Source: Chromera velia (Eukaryota > Sar > Chromeraceae). Taken from it: DNA of 64,000 nt. The position numbers and the translations under genes are program-made. Location: contig JAHBMJ010002282.1 of the NCBI GenBank assembly GCA_018398765.1, positions 1 to 64,000 of the forward strand. Reading direction: 5' to 3'. The notes beneath the pieces were generated by a model, which did not search any database, had not been told where the DNA came from, and saw nothing but the letters and a program-made list of their open reading frames with translations. Shown here one piece after another: positions 11,801 to 23,311 of this stretch (position 1 is its first letter; each line of letters starts with the position of its first letter).

Positions 11801-12678
11801 TGAGCCTCGTCCACCACCGCAGCCCTCCATCGGAAGGCTTTGAGGAAGTCGGCGTCGAGCATTGCAAGTTCGTAGGTGGTCAGGAGGACGTGGAAGGGCA
11901 GAAGGGGATCTCTGTGGACTTCTTTCGGCTGCAAATGCATGGAAGACAGGAAGTCGTTGCGTTAACCTGATCAGTCAGCAAATCAAATCGACGAGCGGAA
12001 ATGGAATGTGACTTCAGACTGTGAGCACAGGGACAGAGGAAAAGACGGTGAATATATGAGGAGGAATAGGGGGACAAATCCTTTCTGGCTCCATGCTCAG
12101 GGTCATAAACATAAACACATACAGAGTCTGTGCACAGCAGTGCAGTACCCCCCCCCACCTGCTGAAGAATGGCGTCCACCACCCGTCTACGCGTGTCCTC
12201 TCTCTCCGATGCCACCCCTGTGTACGTAAGGACGCGAGCGCCAGTCCAGAACTGTTCGAACTGATTCTCCCAATTGCTGATGACTGTCAGGGGTGCGATG
12301 ACCAGGAAGGGCCCTCTGCAGGGCACAGCAAGGGAAGAAGGGAAGGAGAATGAGGAAAACAAGGCACAGGCGCACGGTCTGCCTCTGGACGTTAAAGGAA
12401 TTACTGCGAGCTGCCGACCTTTTGTTATCGACTGCGACCAGGTGATTGATGACCGCAATGGCCTGCAACGTCTTGCCGAGGCCCATCTCATCAGCCAGAA
12501 TGCATGAGACCCCGGCATGCCACCGTGAGACAATCCAGTTCAGACCCTCTACCTGGTAGTCATGGAGGGTGGCCGTCAAGTCGAGACGGTTGGGGTCTGT
12601 GGGCTGTGCTGAATGGACATCCTCCTTGCAACGCTGGAGGAACGCCCGAAGACGACTCTCGACACCAGAGATACTCAT
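4830..12678 (-). CDS. CHD1L: CHD1L/ALC1-type SNF2 chromatin remodeller with macro domain and acidic PIP-box tail
   Basis: This is an ATP-dependent nucleosome remodeller that in animals and plants is recruited to DNA damage by poly(ADP-ribose). Exons run right to left. ATG 12678; exon 1 (to 12419) has DEMGLGKT (Walker A); exon 2 (12315-12159) [15 protein letters not shown]; exon 3 (11928-11639) [10 protein letters not shown] and TGTPIQN; exon 4 (11386-11234) LSEVLLRR; then [11 protein letters not shown] near 10770, [11 protein letters not shown] near 10240, [15 protein letters not shown] near 9900, [11 protein letters not shown] near 9370 and ARAHRQGQ near 9050. A basic coiled linker follows, then the macro domain ([16 protein letters not shown], near 7330) ending FYYFRPG near 6630. 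A GTCAGT donor (exon end 6223) joins in phase to a CTGCAG acceptor (exon start 5966), adding an acidic exon with the PIP box and a stop at 4830; without that splice the protein stops at 6198. The junction between about 11230 and 10800 is unresolved, and Ns lie at 5516 and 11156. Confidence 0.88.
5085..5108 (-). other. PIP box (PCNA-binding motif) in the CHD1L-like C-terminal exon
   Basis: The minus-strand frame reads QMTLSSFFK, a perfect match to the consensus Q-x-x-(L/M/I)-x-x-F-F, followed by a lysine. It lies in a Gly/Glu/Ser-rich, disordered-looking exon, which is where such motifs usually occur. PIP boxes dock proteins on the sliding clamp PCNA at replication and repair sites. That it belongs to the remodeller depends on the in-phase splice from 6223 to 5966 and on the reading frame across the N at 5516. 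Confidence 0.6.
6467..6556 (-). repeat. Serine/alanine homopeptide-coding trinucleotide tract
   Basis: A purine-rich GAA/GAG/GAT tract on the plus strand encodes a long serine run with alanines on the minus strand, just after the macro domain of the CHD1L-like protein. It is probably length-variable and marks a disordered linker before the acidic tail. Confidence 0.6.
8761..8815. repeat. (GT)n microsatellite in a CHD1L intron
   Basis: An interrupted GT dinucleotide run lies in an intron between the helicase C-terminal exons. It gives rise to meaningless Cys/Val and His/Thr frames on the two strands. Confidence 0.85.
10531..10627. repeat. Perfect 16-bp inverted repeat flanked by direct repeats, in a CHD1L intron
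   Basis: ATGCATTTATTTTCAT at 10550-10565 is exactly complemented at 10583-10598, leaving a 17-base loop. Each arm is flanked by a near-identical direct repeat (ATGGGCAAGCTAGCAGAAC at 10531-10549, and a one-mismatch copy at about 10609-10627). In RNA it would form a stable hairpin. It could be a tiny foldback insertion. Confidence 0.6.
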
Positions 12679-13360
12679 GTAGAGAGATCAAACCTAGTCA
12701 GATCGAAACAGGGGAGAGGGAAAAAAGTGCTTGACTCAAAAATTAGCCGTCTCCCTTTCAATTGGAGACTCTACCGAAATTACAACGGCGTGAAGAGACT
12801 CGGCGACAGATGCATGGCACCTTCTGTCCACCTGCATTTAAGACAACAAGCGAATCGAACAGGGCCACACGAATTTATTGACAACGCCCGCTGTCAGGGT
12901 GAGAATGGGTGAGATTGATGAGACGCTCAGTGGAATTCTCCGGCCGGGGCGTGTGCCGCGTGTCGAATTGACCGTCAGGATCCGTCAGGTTGTCGTCTCT
13001 GTGTGTCGCGACTGAGAAATCCCGCGGCCATGCAAGGGTCGGACCCGGCCCCGGCCCCGCGGCTGCCACGGCCCAAGCCGCAGCATGCAGTGCACCACAC
13101 GCGCCGCGAGCCTGCTGACTCATGCAGTGCTGCATGAGATGCGCTGAGCGGCAATCATATGATCGCACACTGAGTGGCTTTCTCCGTACCTTTCGGCTTC
13201 TGGAAATGCAGACCATACGTGTTCGAAGACAACTACAGACAAGTTTCACGGTCACTCGTTTTGAATCCACTTGCCGCCGCGGGAAGCGACAGTGCAGGTG
13301 CAGCAACGTCTTTCACCAGTGTTGCTTGAAGAAGCAACGGAGAACTTTCAGACTTTGCCT
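12679..13360. promoter_or_regulatory. Shared divergent promoter of CHD1L and CANT1
   Basis: The two start codons point away from each other across 682 bases. A GC block rich in GGCCCCGG words sits at about 13020-13080, followed by GCATGCAGTGCA and CATGCAGTGCTGCATGAG words. No TATA box is obvious. The same layout, a GGCC block 150 to 500 bases before the start codon, recurs at other genes in this window. Regulatory role is inferred from position. Confidence 0.4.
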
Positions 13361-14830
13361 ATGTCCTCCCCCCACATTGCCTATTCAAAGCTGACCAAGA
13401 CGCCCGGAGCCTCCCCAGTCTCCATCAAACAAGCAGTCATGGAAGGAAAGGGCAGAACGGTCATCATCGCTATCTGTGCAGCAGTGGCAGGTCAGTCTGG
13501 TTTCTTCATTCTGACCTGCGCGTTTGTCCCACCTCGCTCATATCATGAGTCACCTCGGCTTCTTTCTCACGCGCCTTGATCAAATTTCGCTCCTTTCTTC
13601 TCCCATTTGTTCCATACATTGCCTCTGGTTGCCTGCACGCACCCCCATCCTCTAGGTACTTCTGCACCCCCCACCTCTGGTTTTGCTTAGTGCGCGTCTC
13701 CTTTCTTCCACCTCGCCCCACTTCGGTCTTCCTGCGACCTCTGTCCAACCCCTTCTTCCACAATCGTTTTACACATCTGACCCTTTCTCCTATCTACCCG
13801 CTCCACCCCCTCTCTCGATTTTCTTCTGCCCCCCCGCGGCCTGATCCCTCCCACCCCCCCGCCAAACGTACTTCAATCTCTTCTGCACTCCTTTCCTTTC
13901 CTTTTCTGCCTGCAGTCATGTGTTTCTTCTTCATCTTCTCCAGTTCCCGTCCCCGCTCCGACGGTTTCCTCTCACGGAGAGATCCCAAGATGGGCAGCGT
14001 CAGAAGAACCATTCCCTGCACAGACACCACCCCCTGCAAGTTCTACATCCTCGCAGACCTCGACCAACAATCGAAAGTTCCAGAAAGCAAAAAACCCAAA
14101 TTCAGATCTGTCATCAAACCAGCCTCCATCATCCATCAGAGAGACGGCAGTTGGTCCATACGGTGGGAGGACGACGAGGACGTTTTTGGAAATCATAACG
14201 AGGCGGGGAGGGGTATGGAACTCTCGGAACTTCTGCAATGGCACGGGTGAGTGAATGAATGCCTTTGCAGAAAGAAGCTCTGCCGCAAGTTCCAGCCCAA
14301 GTTCTTATCCGCGAACACTTCTTTCTTCGGTGGATGGTGCGCAGCAATGGACGAATACCCTTTCCTTCCCCCCACTCCTTTTCTACCTGACCGAGCTCCA
14401 CTGAATAATTTCTGTTTCCTTCCTTCTTGCAGGATGCTGCTGAGTGGGGATGACCGCACAGGCATTGTGTATGAGCACTTGCCGACAGGTGAGCTTATCC
14501 CAGAACATTCTCTCCCTTACGTGTTGTTTTACTGCAATCCTTCGGGGGACAGTTTCTCCTGTTACCGCCTTTCTCACTCCCTCTCTCTTCCTTCTCTTTT
14601 GTTTCCCTGCCTCGGTGCCTTTCGAAATTCCTTCTTTTTCTCCCTTCCCCTCATTGCCACATGCGGATTGGGAGCTTGATCGGTACCGGCTTTTTTCTTC
14701 TCGACGTGTTGGTGTGCGTGACCGTGTAAATGCGTGCCCCTGATCTGACCTGATCTGAGTGAAGGTGTTGTGGCTCCTCGTTTCATCTTGGCGGAGGGGG
14801 ACGGCAACACCAACAAGGGAATGAAGGTCC

Positions 14831-14866
<36 letters not shown>

Positions 14867-17346
14867 GTCTGTCTGTCTGTGTGTCTGTCTGTCTCTCTCT
14901 CTCTCTCCCCCCCTCTCTCTCTCTGTCTGTCTGCCAGAGAAGAGAATAAAGACCAGAGAAAAAAGGGACCAGGTGCTCCTTTCACTGGAAGTCACATTCC
15001 TGTACGAGGCTGCCCTTTCCCTCTGTCTGCTTTTCCATTCCTTCCGTCTGCCTTTCTACCTCCCTTCCTGTTGAGATTCACACAGGAGGGCGTTGCCCTC
15101 GACACCGCAAAAGGGATAAAGAGGGGAGGCAAGGAATTCAAGTGATGGAGACGACGAAAGGAAGGGACAGCTTCGCAATCAGAAGTGAAAGAGGAAGGAA
15201 CGCAGAAGTGATTGCTTGGACAGAGACTGAGTCAATATCGTGGCCACTAAACTCTCATACATTGAGACTCTCTGACTCATTTGCTGCTCATGCGCATTCT
15301 TGTTCACCTCCTAGTCATGTATCCTGCTTGTGACTCGCAAATGCGTATTTTTGCTTTTCGTTCTGCAGACTGAGTTAACGACTTTTCATGCAAATTTGAC
15401 AATCCAAAAAAGAAAGAAACACTCTTCTCTCTTTCTTCTGCAGATTGAGTGGATGACCGAGAAGGATGGAGACCTCTACGTCGGGTCTTTTGGGAAAGAA
15501 TTCACGGACGCGACTGGGGAAGTAGTGCAGAGTCGAAACAACATGTGGGTGACGGTGATCTCGCCAGACGGGGCAACGAAGCGAGTCAACTGGACCAGAG
15601 AATATGATGTGATGAGAGAGTCAGTCAGTCAGTCAGTCAGCTAGTTCGTCGGTCTTCTTTTTGTTGCCCTTCTTTCTCTTAACTTACTCGGGCAAGCGCA
15701 ATGAGAAGGAACTGTCACGAGTTTTCTCTCGGACTCCTTTGCACTGCGATGTTTATCAAAGACACTTCAGAGAGAAGGAATTGCCTGAATGGGCTCTTTT
15801 GACTTGGACAATTTTTGCACCTTGGCAGTATCCGCAAGTGTCCATCGCCTTCTCATGACCCATCGGGTTTCCTCCATCCCTTTTCTTCTTCTCCTTCCTG
15901 TCTGAATTTGAGTGCAGAACTCTAGGAACTCCTTGGCCGGGGTACCTGATTCATGAGGCTGTGCACTGGAGTGAGGCGTTGAGAAAGTCAGTCAGTCAGT
16001 CAGTCAGTCTTTTGGGAGGAGGGTCAGTACCTTTCCATTTTTTTTTTCTTTTTTTCTTCCTCTCTATGCCTGCCTTCATTTTCTCATTCCAAGGTGGACA
16101 GCAGCCTGTTTGTCTACCTGCACGACGAATTTGTATGAAAAGCTTCTCTGCGTGTCGGTCCAGCAATTCAGAGGAGAGAAATCGCAAAGCACACACAACC
16201 GTTCTGTCTGCCCGCCTGCCGGAGATGCAGATGGGTTATTCTACCGCGACGGGTGTCGAAGGAAAAATACGACGAAGACGCAGATGAGGTCAGGGAAGGG
16301 GACAGAAAGGAAGGAACGGAGAAGAAGATGCTGACAGAGGCGGGTGCCTTCATCAATCTGCTTATTTCCCTTCTCTTCTTTTTCAAAACCTCCCGCCTGT
16401 CGGCATCCGTGCTGGTCCGTTTGCCTGTTCAGCAAATTGCCCGTTCTATCTAAGTCTCCATTTCTCTCACGCTCTCCTTCTCCCTCTCTCACTTTATTTA
16501 TCTGACTGGGTCCCTTGGTGTGTCTTCCTAAATTTCGTCCCCCTTTTCTTTGATGCACTCCCGTCGTTCATCCGCCCTCGTTCTCTCATGCGTGTGCAGA
16601 AACGCGGCAGCAATAAGGCGATCTTCTGCGACGAGAGCATCACGCGGTGTGAGGGTGTCACCATGGGACAGCTGGTGGACCCTGCACGCGGATTTTCGTC
16701 ATTCAAATTCGTTCCAGGAACAAAAGACGGGGTGCGTCCTCGCATGAAGTAGCTCAGTCCGATGCCTATCCATCCATTTGTCCAATAGACCATGCCTCAA
16801 TCAATTCATTTCGCGAGCAAAAGCCAAGAGAAAAAGTGTCAGGGTATGCCAGAAATGCGTTTGTCGCATGAGACATTAGGCAGAAAACAAACATGAAAGG
16901 ATGGATAAGCGAACCAACGAACGAAGAAAGAAAGAGCAGAAACAAGAATGGACCGTAGACATGAGGAAAAGAACCAAGGAGCCGTCTGGCGCACTTCGGC
17001 TCAGTATGGCATGAGATGGATACGAGGGGGGTCTTTGCTTTGCAAATAAATCGACGAAATTAGAAGTGCCGTTGTTAACATTTGAGGAGGGATTGCTAAC
17101 CGGATTAGTGTCTACTCTGCATTTCGACAGCATGTAAGTTGACGCACTTGTTTTCACACTGCTACTCTTTTGCAGGTTATTCTTGCATTGAAGAGTTTAG
17201 AAGACGGTGCCTCCGGTACGCAAAAATCGTACCTGTCCGTCTTATCAACGGCAGGGGACACGCTGATGGAGGAAACGGAGGTGCCAAGCGGTCACAAGTT
17301 TGAAGGTCTTGAATTCGTTGATTCATGGCTGCACAGAATTCGTTAA
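13361..17346 (+). CDS. CANT1: CANT1-type calcium-activated apyrase (nucleoside diphosphatase)
   Basis: CANT1 enzymes hydrolyse UDP, GDP and related nucleotides with calcium in the ER/Golgi lumen or outside the cell. Nine exons join in perfect phase: 13361-13490, 13916-14246, 14433-14488, 14765-14826, 15444-15619, 15918-15986, 16231-16288, 16600-16731 and 17176-17346, giving 394 aa (the human protein has 401). A signal-anchor helix lies at about residues 33-53 and is split by intron 1. Family blocks seen in order are FYILADLDQ, GRGMELSELL, SGDDRTGIVYE, ILAEGDGNTNKGMKIEWM, LYVGSFGKEF, PGYLIHEAVHWS, WVILPRRVSKEKYDEDADE, ARGFSSFKFVPGTKDG and HKFEGLEFV. Start chosen as the first ATG in the open frame. 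Homology and completeness are very clear; the substrate is inferred from the family. Confidence 0.95.
14829..14935 (+). repeat. (CT)n/(CTGT)n tract directly after a CANT1 splice donor
   Basis: Intron 4 of the apyrase begins GTCCGT and within two bases becomes a CT and CTGT repeat of about 100 bases. It is one of several simple repeats in this window that begin at a donor site. Confidence 0.8.
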
Positions 17347-18320
17347 TTCCAACGTGCACGTTCATTGAATGATGTCATAGTACTGCTCAGTGTTGTAAAT
17401 CGACAGATAATTGTAATTAAAGGTCATTTTAGTTACAAATTTAGTATGATTTTACGAAATGATGATTTAAAAATTAGCTAGGATCATATGATGATTACTA
17501 GGATAATTAGCTTAGTCATCAATATTCTGATACATAATTTCAAGGGTACATAATTTCAATGTAGTATACTATCTGATCATACCTGATCATGTAATGTAGC
17601 CCCATAGAATTATTAGAATAATATACTAAGCTATTAAGTGATAAGTGATTTAGTGGTGCCCTAGAGCACAGTCACCGTTTTATCTTATAGAGGTTGCCCC
17701 TACAAACGGCAGGGGGATCCAGTAAATTAGGAATAAATCTAAATCAATCGTAAAACTTGACTCGGACTCAAAATCATTAAAAACTCGAGATCCCTAGCAA
17801 AGTGCTAATAAGAGTCCTAGTAAAAGTCACAGCTAGCTGCTGCAACGCAGCTCCATACAACATGTATGATCATCTCAGCTAGCGGTGTCTATAGAGCTGT
17901 GTTAAATTTTTTTTACCTAAGTATTTTTTAATTTAATTCAGAATTTAATATGAATCTGTGAATTGAATAACCCACAGGTCCAATACATAGTATTACATAC
18001 GCCTGAGAATAATAAAACACTTTACTTGCTAGACGGTGATTATCCCGCTAAATGAAAAGGTTATACCAAAGTTTTAGCCCCAGGAGCCTAGCTGATATTA
18101 GACTCCTGGCAAGTAAATTTGAACAAATATCGTCAGACTCTATAATATTGCTTATATTATTGACAAAGTTCAAGCAATCGAGTTTCTCTGTTTGTTGAAA
18201 AAAATGGTTTCAAGTTGCTTTTCCTGCAGGTTTTTCACCCTCTTCTGGAGCTATCACACTTTTTGACAATTCTCTTTTAGTGGTCTCTCCTGAACTCATA
18301 GTCTCACTGCTAGCTCACAC
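17347..18320. other. AT-rich convergent intergenic region
   Basis: The stretch lies between two converging genes, the 3' ends of the apyrase and the histidine kinase. It is AT-rich with scattered short repeats such as GATCATATGATGATTA. No gene, RNA or clean transposon end could be supported. Confidence 0.6.
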
Positions 18321-20059
18321 TCACTCTCCTGTACTCTCCTGCTTTTTTGGTTTTCCTGCCTCTTCTTCGAGACCTCCAAGGATTTCCCTGAGCTTTGAAG
18401 GCTGCAGTGGCTTGAAGAGAACTCTGTCGGCCCCTTTTTGCGTGAATTCAGTGATGGCCTCGGGAGTGGCGTCTCCGGTACAACCGATAAAAAATGGTCG
18501 GGGAGTTTTGATGCAGCCCGACTTTTCTGTCTGTTTCTCCCCGAAGAAATCCAGCATGCGTTGTATGGCCTCGGGCCCTTCCATCCTTGCCATGTTTTTG
18601 TCCATGAGCACGAACCGAAAGGAGGATTTCTTGACGATGACCAACTCACAAGCCTCCTCCCCATCCTCTGCGGTACGAACCGAATAACCGAGACGCCGCA
18701 ATGCCGCGGATCCGGCCATCAGGCAGAAACGGTCGTCATCAACAAGCAACACATCGGCACTGTACATCTCCCCCCCCTCTGATTGCTCTTCAATGAGAGC
18801 CACAGAAACCTCCCCACTTTGACCTATCTCTCCGTTTACATGATCATCTGTCTGTTCTGACTCTCTCCCCGCCTTTTCTGTCTCCTGCTGCTTACTGGAT
18901 GCCAGACGCTCTGTGTCTGCACCTGCACCCACTGCCGTCTCTGACCCTGTCTTGTCAGTCACTACCACGACCCCTCCCTCCTCGGTCTTGGCAAACAGAT
19001 CAGGACCAGAAGATTCACGTGAAGGCTCTGAGTCTGCGGCCCTTGGCGAAAGTGCACGGATGAGTGCCTCGCTGTTTAATTCGGCCTCTTCGGAGAGGAG
19101 AGAAATGAGGGAGGCTCTCCTCTCTTCTGATGACAAAGAGGAAGAAGAGTGAACGATTGGATGGTAGAGAGGGGCGGTAATCTTTGACTGTCTGCGGGCA
19201 GGAGGGGGGGAGAGGGATTTGCCGGAGGATCCTGCGAGAAGTGGAATGAAAATTTGAAAGAAAAATGTACTGCCCTCCCCCCTGCCAACGCTTTGTGCAC
19301 CAACTAGACCCCCAGCATGAGCCTCTACGAAGCTCTTGCAAATGCACAAACCCAACCCCGTCCCCCCCCCGTTTTGCAGCTCTCCCGCGCGTACTTGGGC
19401 GTAGGGGCGGAACAATTTCTGTCGGTCCGCCTCACTCAACCCAGCACCGGTATCAATCACACACACACGAAGTGACACCCAGGTAAGCAGACCCTCCCCT
19501 CTCTCTTCTCCTTTCCCCGGCCCTTTTTCAGTTTCTGCCTCTGCGAACTTCTTTTCAAACTCCACTGCAGTTTTTCCCTGCAAATTCTTCGACAGTTCTG
19601 CCTCCTCTCTCCCCTCCTCAGTCAGCAACCGCACTTCGAACCGCAGCCTGACGGAACCTCTTGTGGTGAACTTTTTTGCGTTGCTGAGGAAGTTGCTTAC
19701 CTGCAGAGAGATGTGGAATCGAAGAACGTGAACTTCAAAGAACTAACGATGCAGCCCGCACTCCATACAGACACACCATCTCCTTGCCCTCCGAAACAAA
19801 AGGAATGCGAGGAGGCAGAGAAAGAGCTTCTTCAAATAAAATCGCGTATACATCGAAGACAATCTGCAACTGCGCAAAGACTCCTGCGAAAAGGAGTTGG
19901 AGCAAAACGACAAGTATACAGTCACTGTGGATGGATGCAAAAAAGAGAGAATTCCACATGCACGATCGCACTTCCACAGAGTAAATTTACAGATATCCAC
20001 ACTGCCACACTGCCACACTCTCACACACACACACACACACAGACACACAGACACACACA

Positions 20060-20108
<49 letters not shown>

Positions 20109-21857
20109 GGGAGTCCGGTTTGAAACTTCACGAGAGAGTCGGAATGTCCCTACTGACCACCTGTTCCAGTCGCACAAAATCTGCAACCCCCACCGCATGT
20201 GTGGAGAGGAGCGTTTGCACTTCTGGTTGGATATCCTTCATCCATCTGAATTTGACCTCTAGGTCCATGTCGGCGGTTCTCTGTCTTTGGAGACGGCTCC
20301 TTCCCCCCTCGTCCTCCAGGCTCGCTTGTGCAAACAGAGGAGCGGCCTGGGAAACGACCCGAGTCATCCACTCTTCCAGTGGCATGGGAACGAATTGATA
20401 CTCAAATTTTCCTTTCTGGATCTTCTCTAATTGCAACACATCGTCGCACACACCTCTCATCTTGTCTATCTGCGTGGCCATAAAGGAAGCCAACTGGCGC
20501 AGACGAAGGGCTTCCGCCTTTGAGGAATCTCTGAGTGTTTCCGAATTTATCTGCTCATCCTGAGCTATTCTATAAAGCTCTCTCAGGGATTCCCGAAACT
20601 CAAACACGAGAAGCGCGGTCCCCGACAACGGGTTCCGCATTTCGTGCATCAGGTAACTAAGAAAAATGTCCCTTTCATTCTCTGCAGAGACACGTTGCTT
20701 CGCCTCTTTCTGAGTATTCGAATCCGACTCCGACAGAGCCATCATCGGTAGACGACGCAAGCCTGACACCAAGAGGAAACGCATGGCAGCAACTATCAGT
20801 TGCCAACATGTGAACATCCACGCGTGCTCGCCGACTTTCGCCGTCAGGACCAGACCGTTGCAGGTCCAGAGAAACGAGTCAAGGGAGCTCAAGAAGACAA
20901 AGCTGCGCTCTGGAATATGGAGGTGCATGAGAAACAATTGAATCATGAGACCTGCAAGCAATACGTAAAATGTAAGGATAAAGTCCCATTGTTTTCAATT
21001 TCAAATCAAAGTCAGTCACTTTTTCGAGCAATCACACACATACATCGCGCCTCACCGGAATAGCCGTGTCCGTCTAGGACGACGGGAAGGGATGCCTCCC
21101 AGCAGAGCATTGCAATTCGCATCAGGATGATGAATCCTGTCAGTCCGATTACCGCCACTCTCTCCCTCACCAGTGGAGTCAGAGTTCGTTTGTTTCTGAT
21201 CAACAGTTCCGGATACATCGCGAGGACCAGGACGACACAGCCGAGGCATGTTAGGGTTGAGGGGACCAATTCACAAGCTCCTGTGAAAAAACAACCCACT
21301 GTGACTAGCACCATCACCCCGGCGCCTGGAATCATCACGTCTGCGAGATACTTGACCTGCACGCTCAAAAGCCGAAAGAAAAAACAAAGAAGAACAAGAG
21401 TTCAAGAAAGAAAGACAACAAGCATACAGAACAACACGCTCGTCACAGTGTGGCAGTGAACACACAGCAGGAAGGTCTCGAACAATGTCAAAGTCCTTGA
21501 GATGCTGACATTGCTGACAGCACTTGCTTGCGTACCACATCAAGGCTCGACAGCGTGCTCCTTGAGAACATAAACGCATACAATATATTAATACATGGAT
21601 TTCTCAAGCTCTGACCTGACGCTCGAAGCATTTGCGTCGGTATGTTTCGGTCATGACAGGCTGCAGCCCCGTCTTGGCTCCTACCGGGCTGGAGGATTGC
21701 ACTTCAGTTGGTGACTTTGAGGGAGCGAACATGGTTGGGCGCACACCAGGGTTTATCTTGCTCCATGTCTCTCGAGATAGGTCAGACTCATCTACATGCA
21801 TATATATATATGCCTGGTTACTGGACGTTAGCGGTTCTTCAAACACAGACGAATTGC
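18321..21857 (-). CDS. Membrane-bound hybrid histidine kinase with C-terminal receiver domain
   Basis: A sensor kinase that would autophosphorylate a histidine and pass phosphate to its own receiver aspartate. Well-supported exons are 21356-21056 and 20951-20158 plus a last exon 19700-18321; phases close. Exon 21356-21056 and the start of the next encode about five or six hydrophobic helices. The H-box HEMRNPLSG has its histidine codon at 20644-20646. The N-box VSNFLSNAKKFT begins the last exon, then G1 VIDTGAGLS, an F-box-like LFRPYAQV and G2 GGTGLGL. The receiver has LLVDDDR, phospho-acceptor LMDKNM (Asp codon 18600-18602), CTGD and VLFKPL. Upstream exons (a likely one at about 21857-21610, and a Cys-rich one at 21466-21560) and the true start are uncertain. 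No ligand-binding domain is recognisable. Confidence 0.85.
20028..20108. repeat. (AC)n(AG)n compound microsatellite in a histidine kinase intron
   Basis: An AC dinucleotide run passes directly into an AG run inside the intron between the H-box exon and the N-box exon. Open frames across it are artefacts. Confidence 0.85.
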
Positions 21858-22449
21858 TGCGGGCGAAAGAGAGAGGCTGCCCAAAGCGCGAATCGATCTG
21901 TTTGTGAAACAGGTATACGTACAGGAGAATCGAATATAGAAGGGTTCGCTCATGCAGCGCATTCAGTCAGAGGAGGTTGTAAGGTCGGACGCGATAGCAT
22001 GCAGCCGAATACAGCGCGCGTGCGGCCCCAGCCGGCTACACGCATGGGCCACATGCGAAAAATCAAACAACATGCAGTGAGTTAATTAATTGCAGAGAGT
22101 GTTGCATGCAGGGGTTGCAAGATGTTGCAGTGTTGCGCGTCAACTGAACACTGAGTGCGCCAGGAGTCGATCGAGAGGGTAACCGTGGTAACGAATCTTC
22201 TGGCAGCAAGCTGAAGAGACCACTCAGAAAAACAGGCCACAAGAGGATTCCCTAGCTTGATTCTTCCGCGATTCCCTAGTTGGACTTCTTGGTCAGGTTT
22301 CGATTCTCGAAAGCTAGGAAAGTGATCGTCCTATATATATAGAATGAAGCTCTGTGGAGCAGAATTTCAAAAATGGCTAGTCGCTGAACTGTTGCGTCTT
22401 TCCTGCTTCACTCGCGAAGGTTTCGCCTACATGCACTCGATTTCAGATT
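21858..22449. other. Upstream region of the histidine kinase, no supported gene
   Basis: It contains a GC patch (GCGCGCGTGCGGCCCC and GCCGGC near 22013-22038) and dense GCATG/TGCATGCA/GTTGCA words at 22040-22135, the same combination seen before other genes here. It probably holds the kinase promoter and perhaps a first exon. I see no independent gene. Confidence 0.45.
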
Positions 22450-23311
22450 TCACTGCCGACGGAACTTGCGACGCCCATGCAGGTCAACAAGATCGGTCTG
22501 AACATTACGATTCAATCTCAAAGCACACTTGCGCCGCTTTGCGCACATCGATTCCAGATTCTCATGCGGCGACAGCACCACATTCAACCGGCTTCTCCTC
22601 TGCAACCAGATTGGTGCATTGATGCGTCTTTGACAGATCAGGTGAAATTGAACTAAGAGAGGTTGCAGCTCGGATTCCAACTGACCCTCGACAGGAACAG
22701 GTTCGACAGTACCGCTCGGGAGGAGAATGACGACAGCGGGAGCCCTCTCTGAACGGGGAAAGAAGACTTTTTACAGTGGCATGCAACCTTTGTGTTTTGA
22801 GGATTTCAAATCATGTCGACTCACCCTCGAGCGCCTCTGTGACAACTCCAGCAGGACTGTTCTCAAGGCGCACTGTGGGTACGACTTTCTGCAGGGAAAG
22901 CGGAATCTGATGAAGGCCTCACTTTTCGCACATGAAGCGCGTGACCGTTTTCGGGGTGCTGACCAGATCTCCGCTTTTCAAGAGCTCCTCGGAAAGTTTG
23001 GCATCGGCCAACGGGGCGATCTCATTCTGGAGCGTTTCATGTGCCGCAGCCAGCTGCTGCTTCATTGCAAGTTGCCTGGCCTGCGAGTTGATTCCGTGGA
23101 AGCAGGAGGTCTCTAGACTGCCTTTGGTGCATTGGAAGCTAGCTAAGGCGAGCACTTGGGAGGGCGATCTCGGTCGACCTACGTATTCGCTCCGCAAGGC
23201 CATGAGCTCTTTCTGCTCGGGACTCATTCGAAGTCGATTCTTCTCCTCGACGCCAGTCGCCGAAGAGAGGCAGACACACGCAGCCACGAACACGAGGCGA
23301 AGAATCGTCAT
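22450..23311 (-). CDS. Small secreted protein of unknown family, probably three exons
   Basis: The ATG at 23311 opens with a clear signal peptide (MTILRLVFVAACVCLSSATG), then a charged, helix-rich region of about 110 residues with two cysteines near the middle. The frame ends with a TGA at 22919, but a GAAAA|GTGAGG donor (exon end 22923) suggests splicing. An acceptor (CTGCAG) gives an exon at 22887-22824, and a third open stretch to a TGA at 22450 encodes APAVVILLPSGTVEPVPVEG and then a basic tail. The exact junctions are ambiguous: the best-looking downstream frames need either an unusual donor or a second-AG acceptor. No family recognised. The first exon is the secure part. Confidence 0.45.

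Noticed and set aside
18321-23311. Histidine kinase and secreted protein as bacterial contamination
   Set aside because: Both have GT-AG introns with the same donor style as neighbouring eukaryotic genes.
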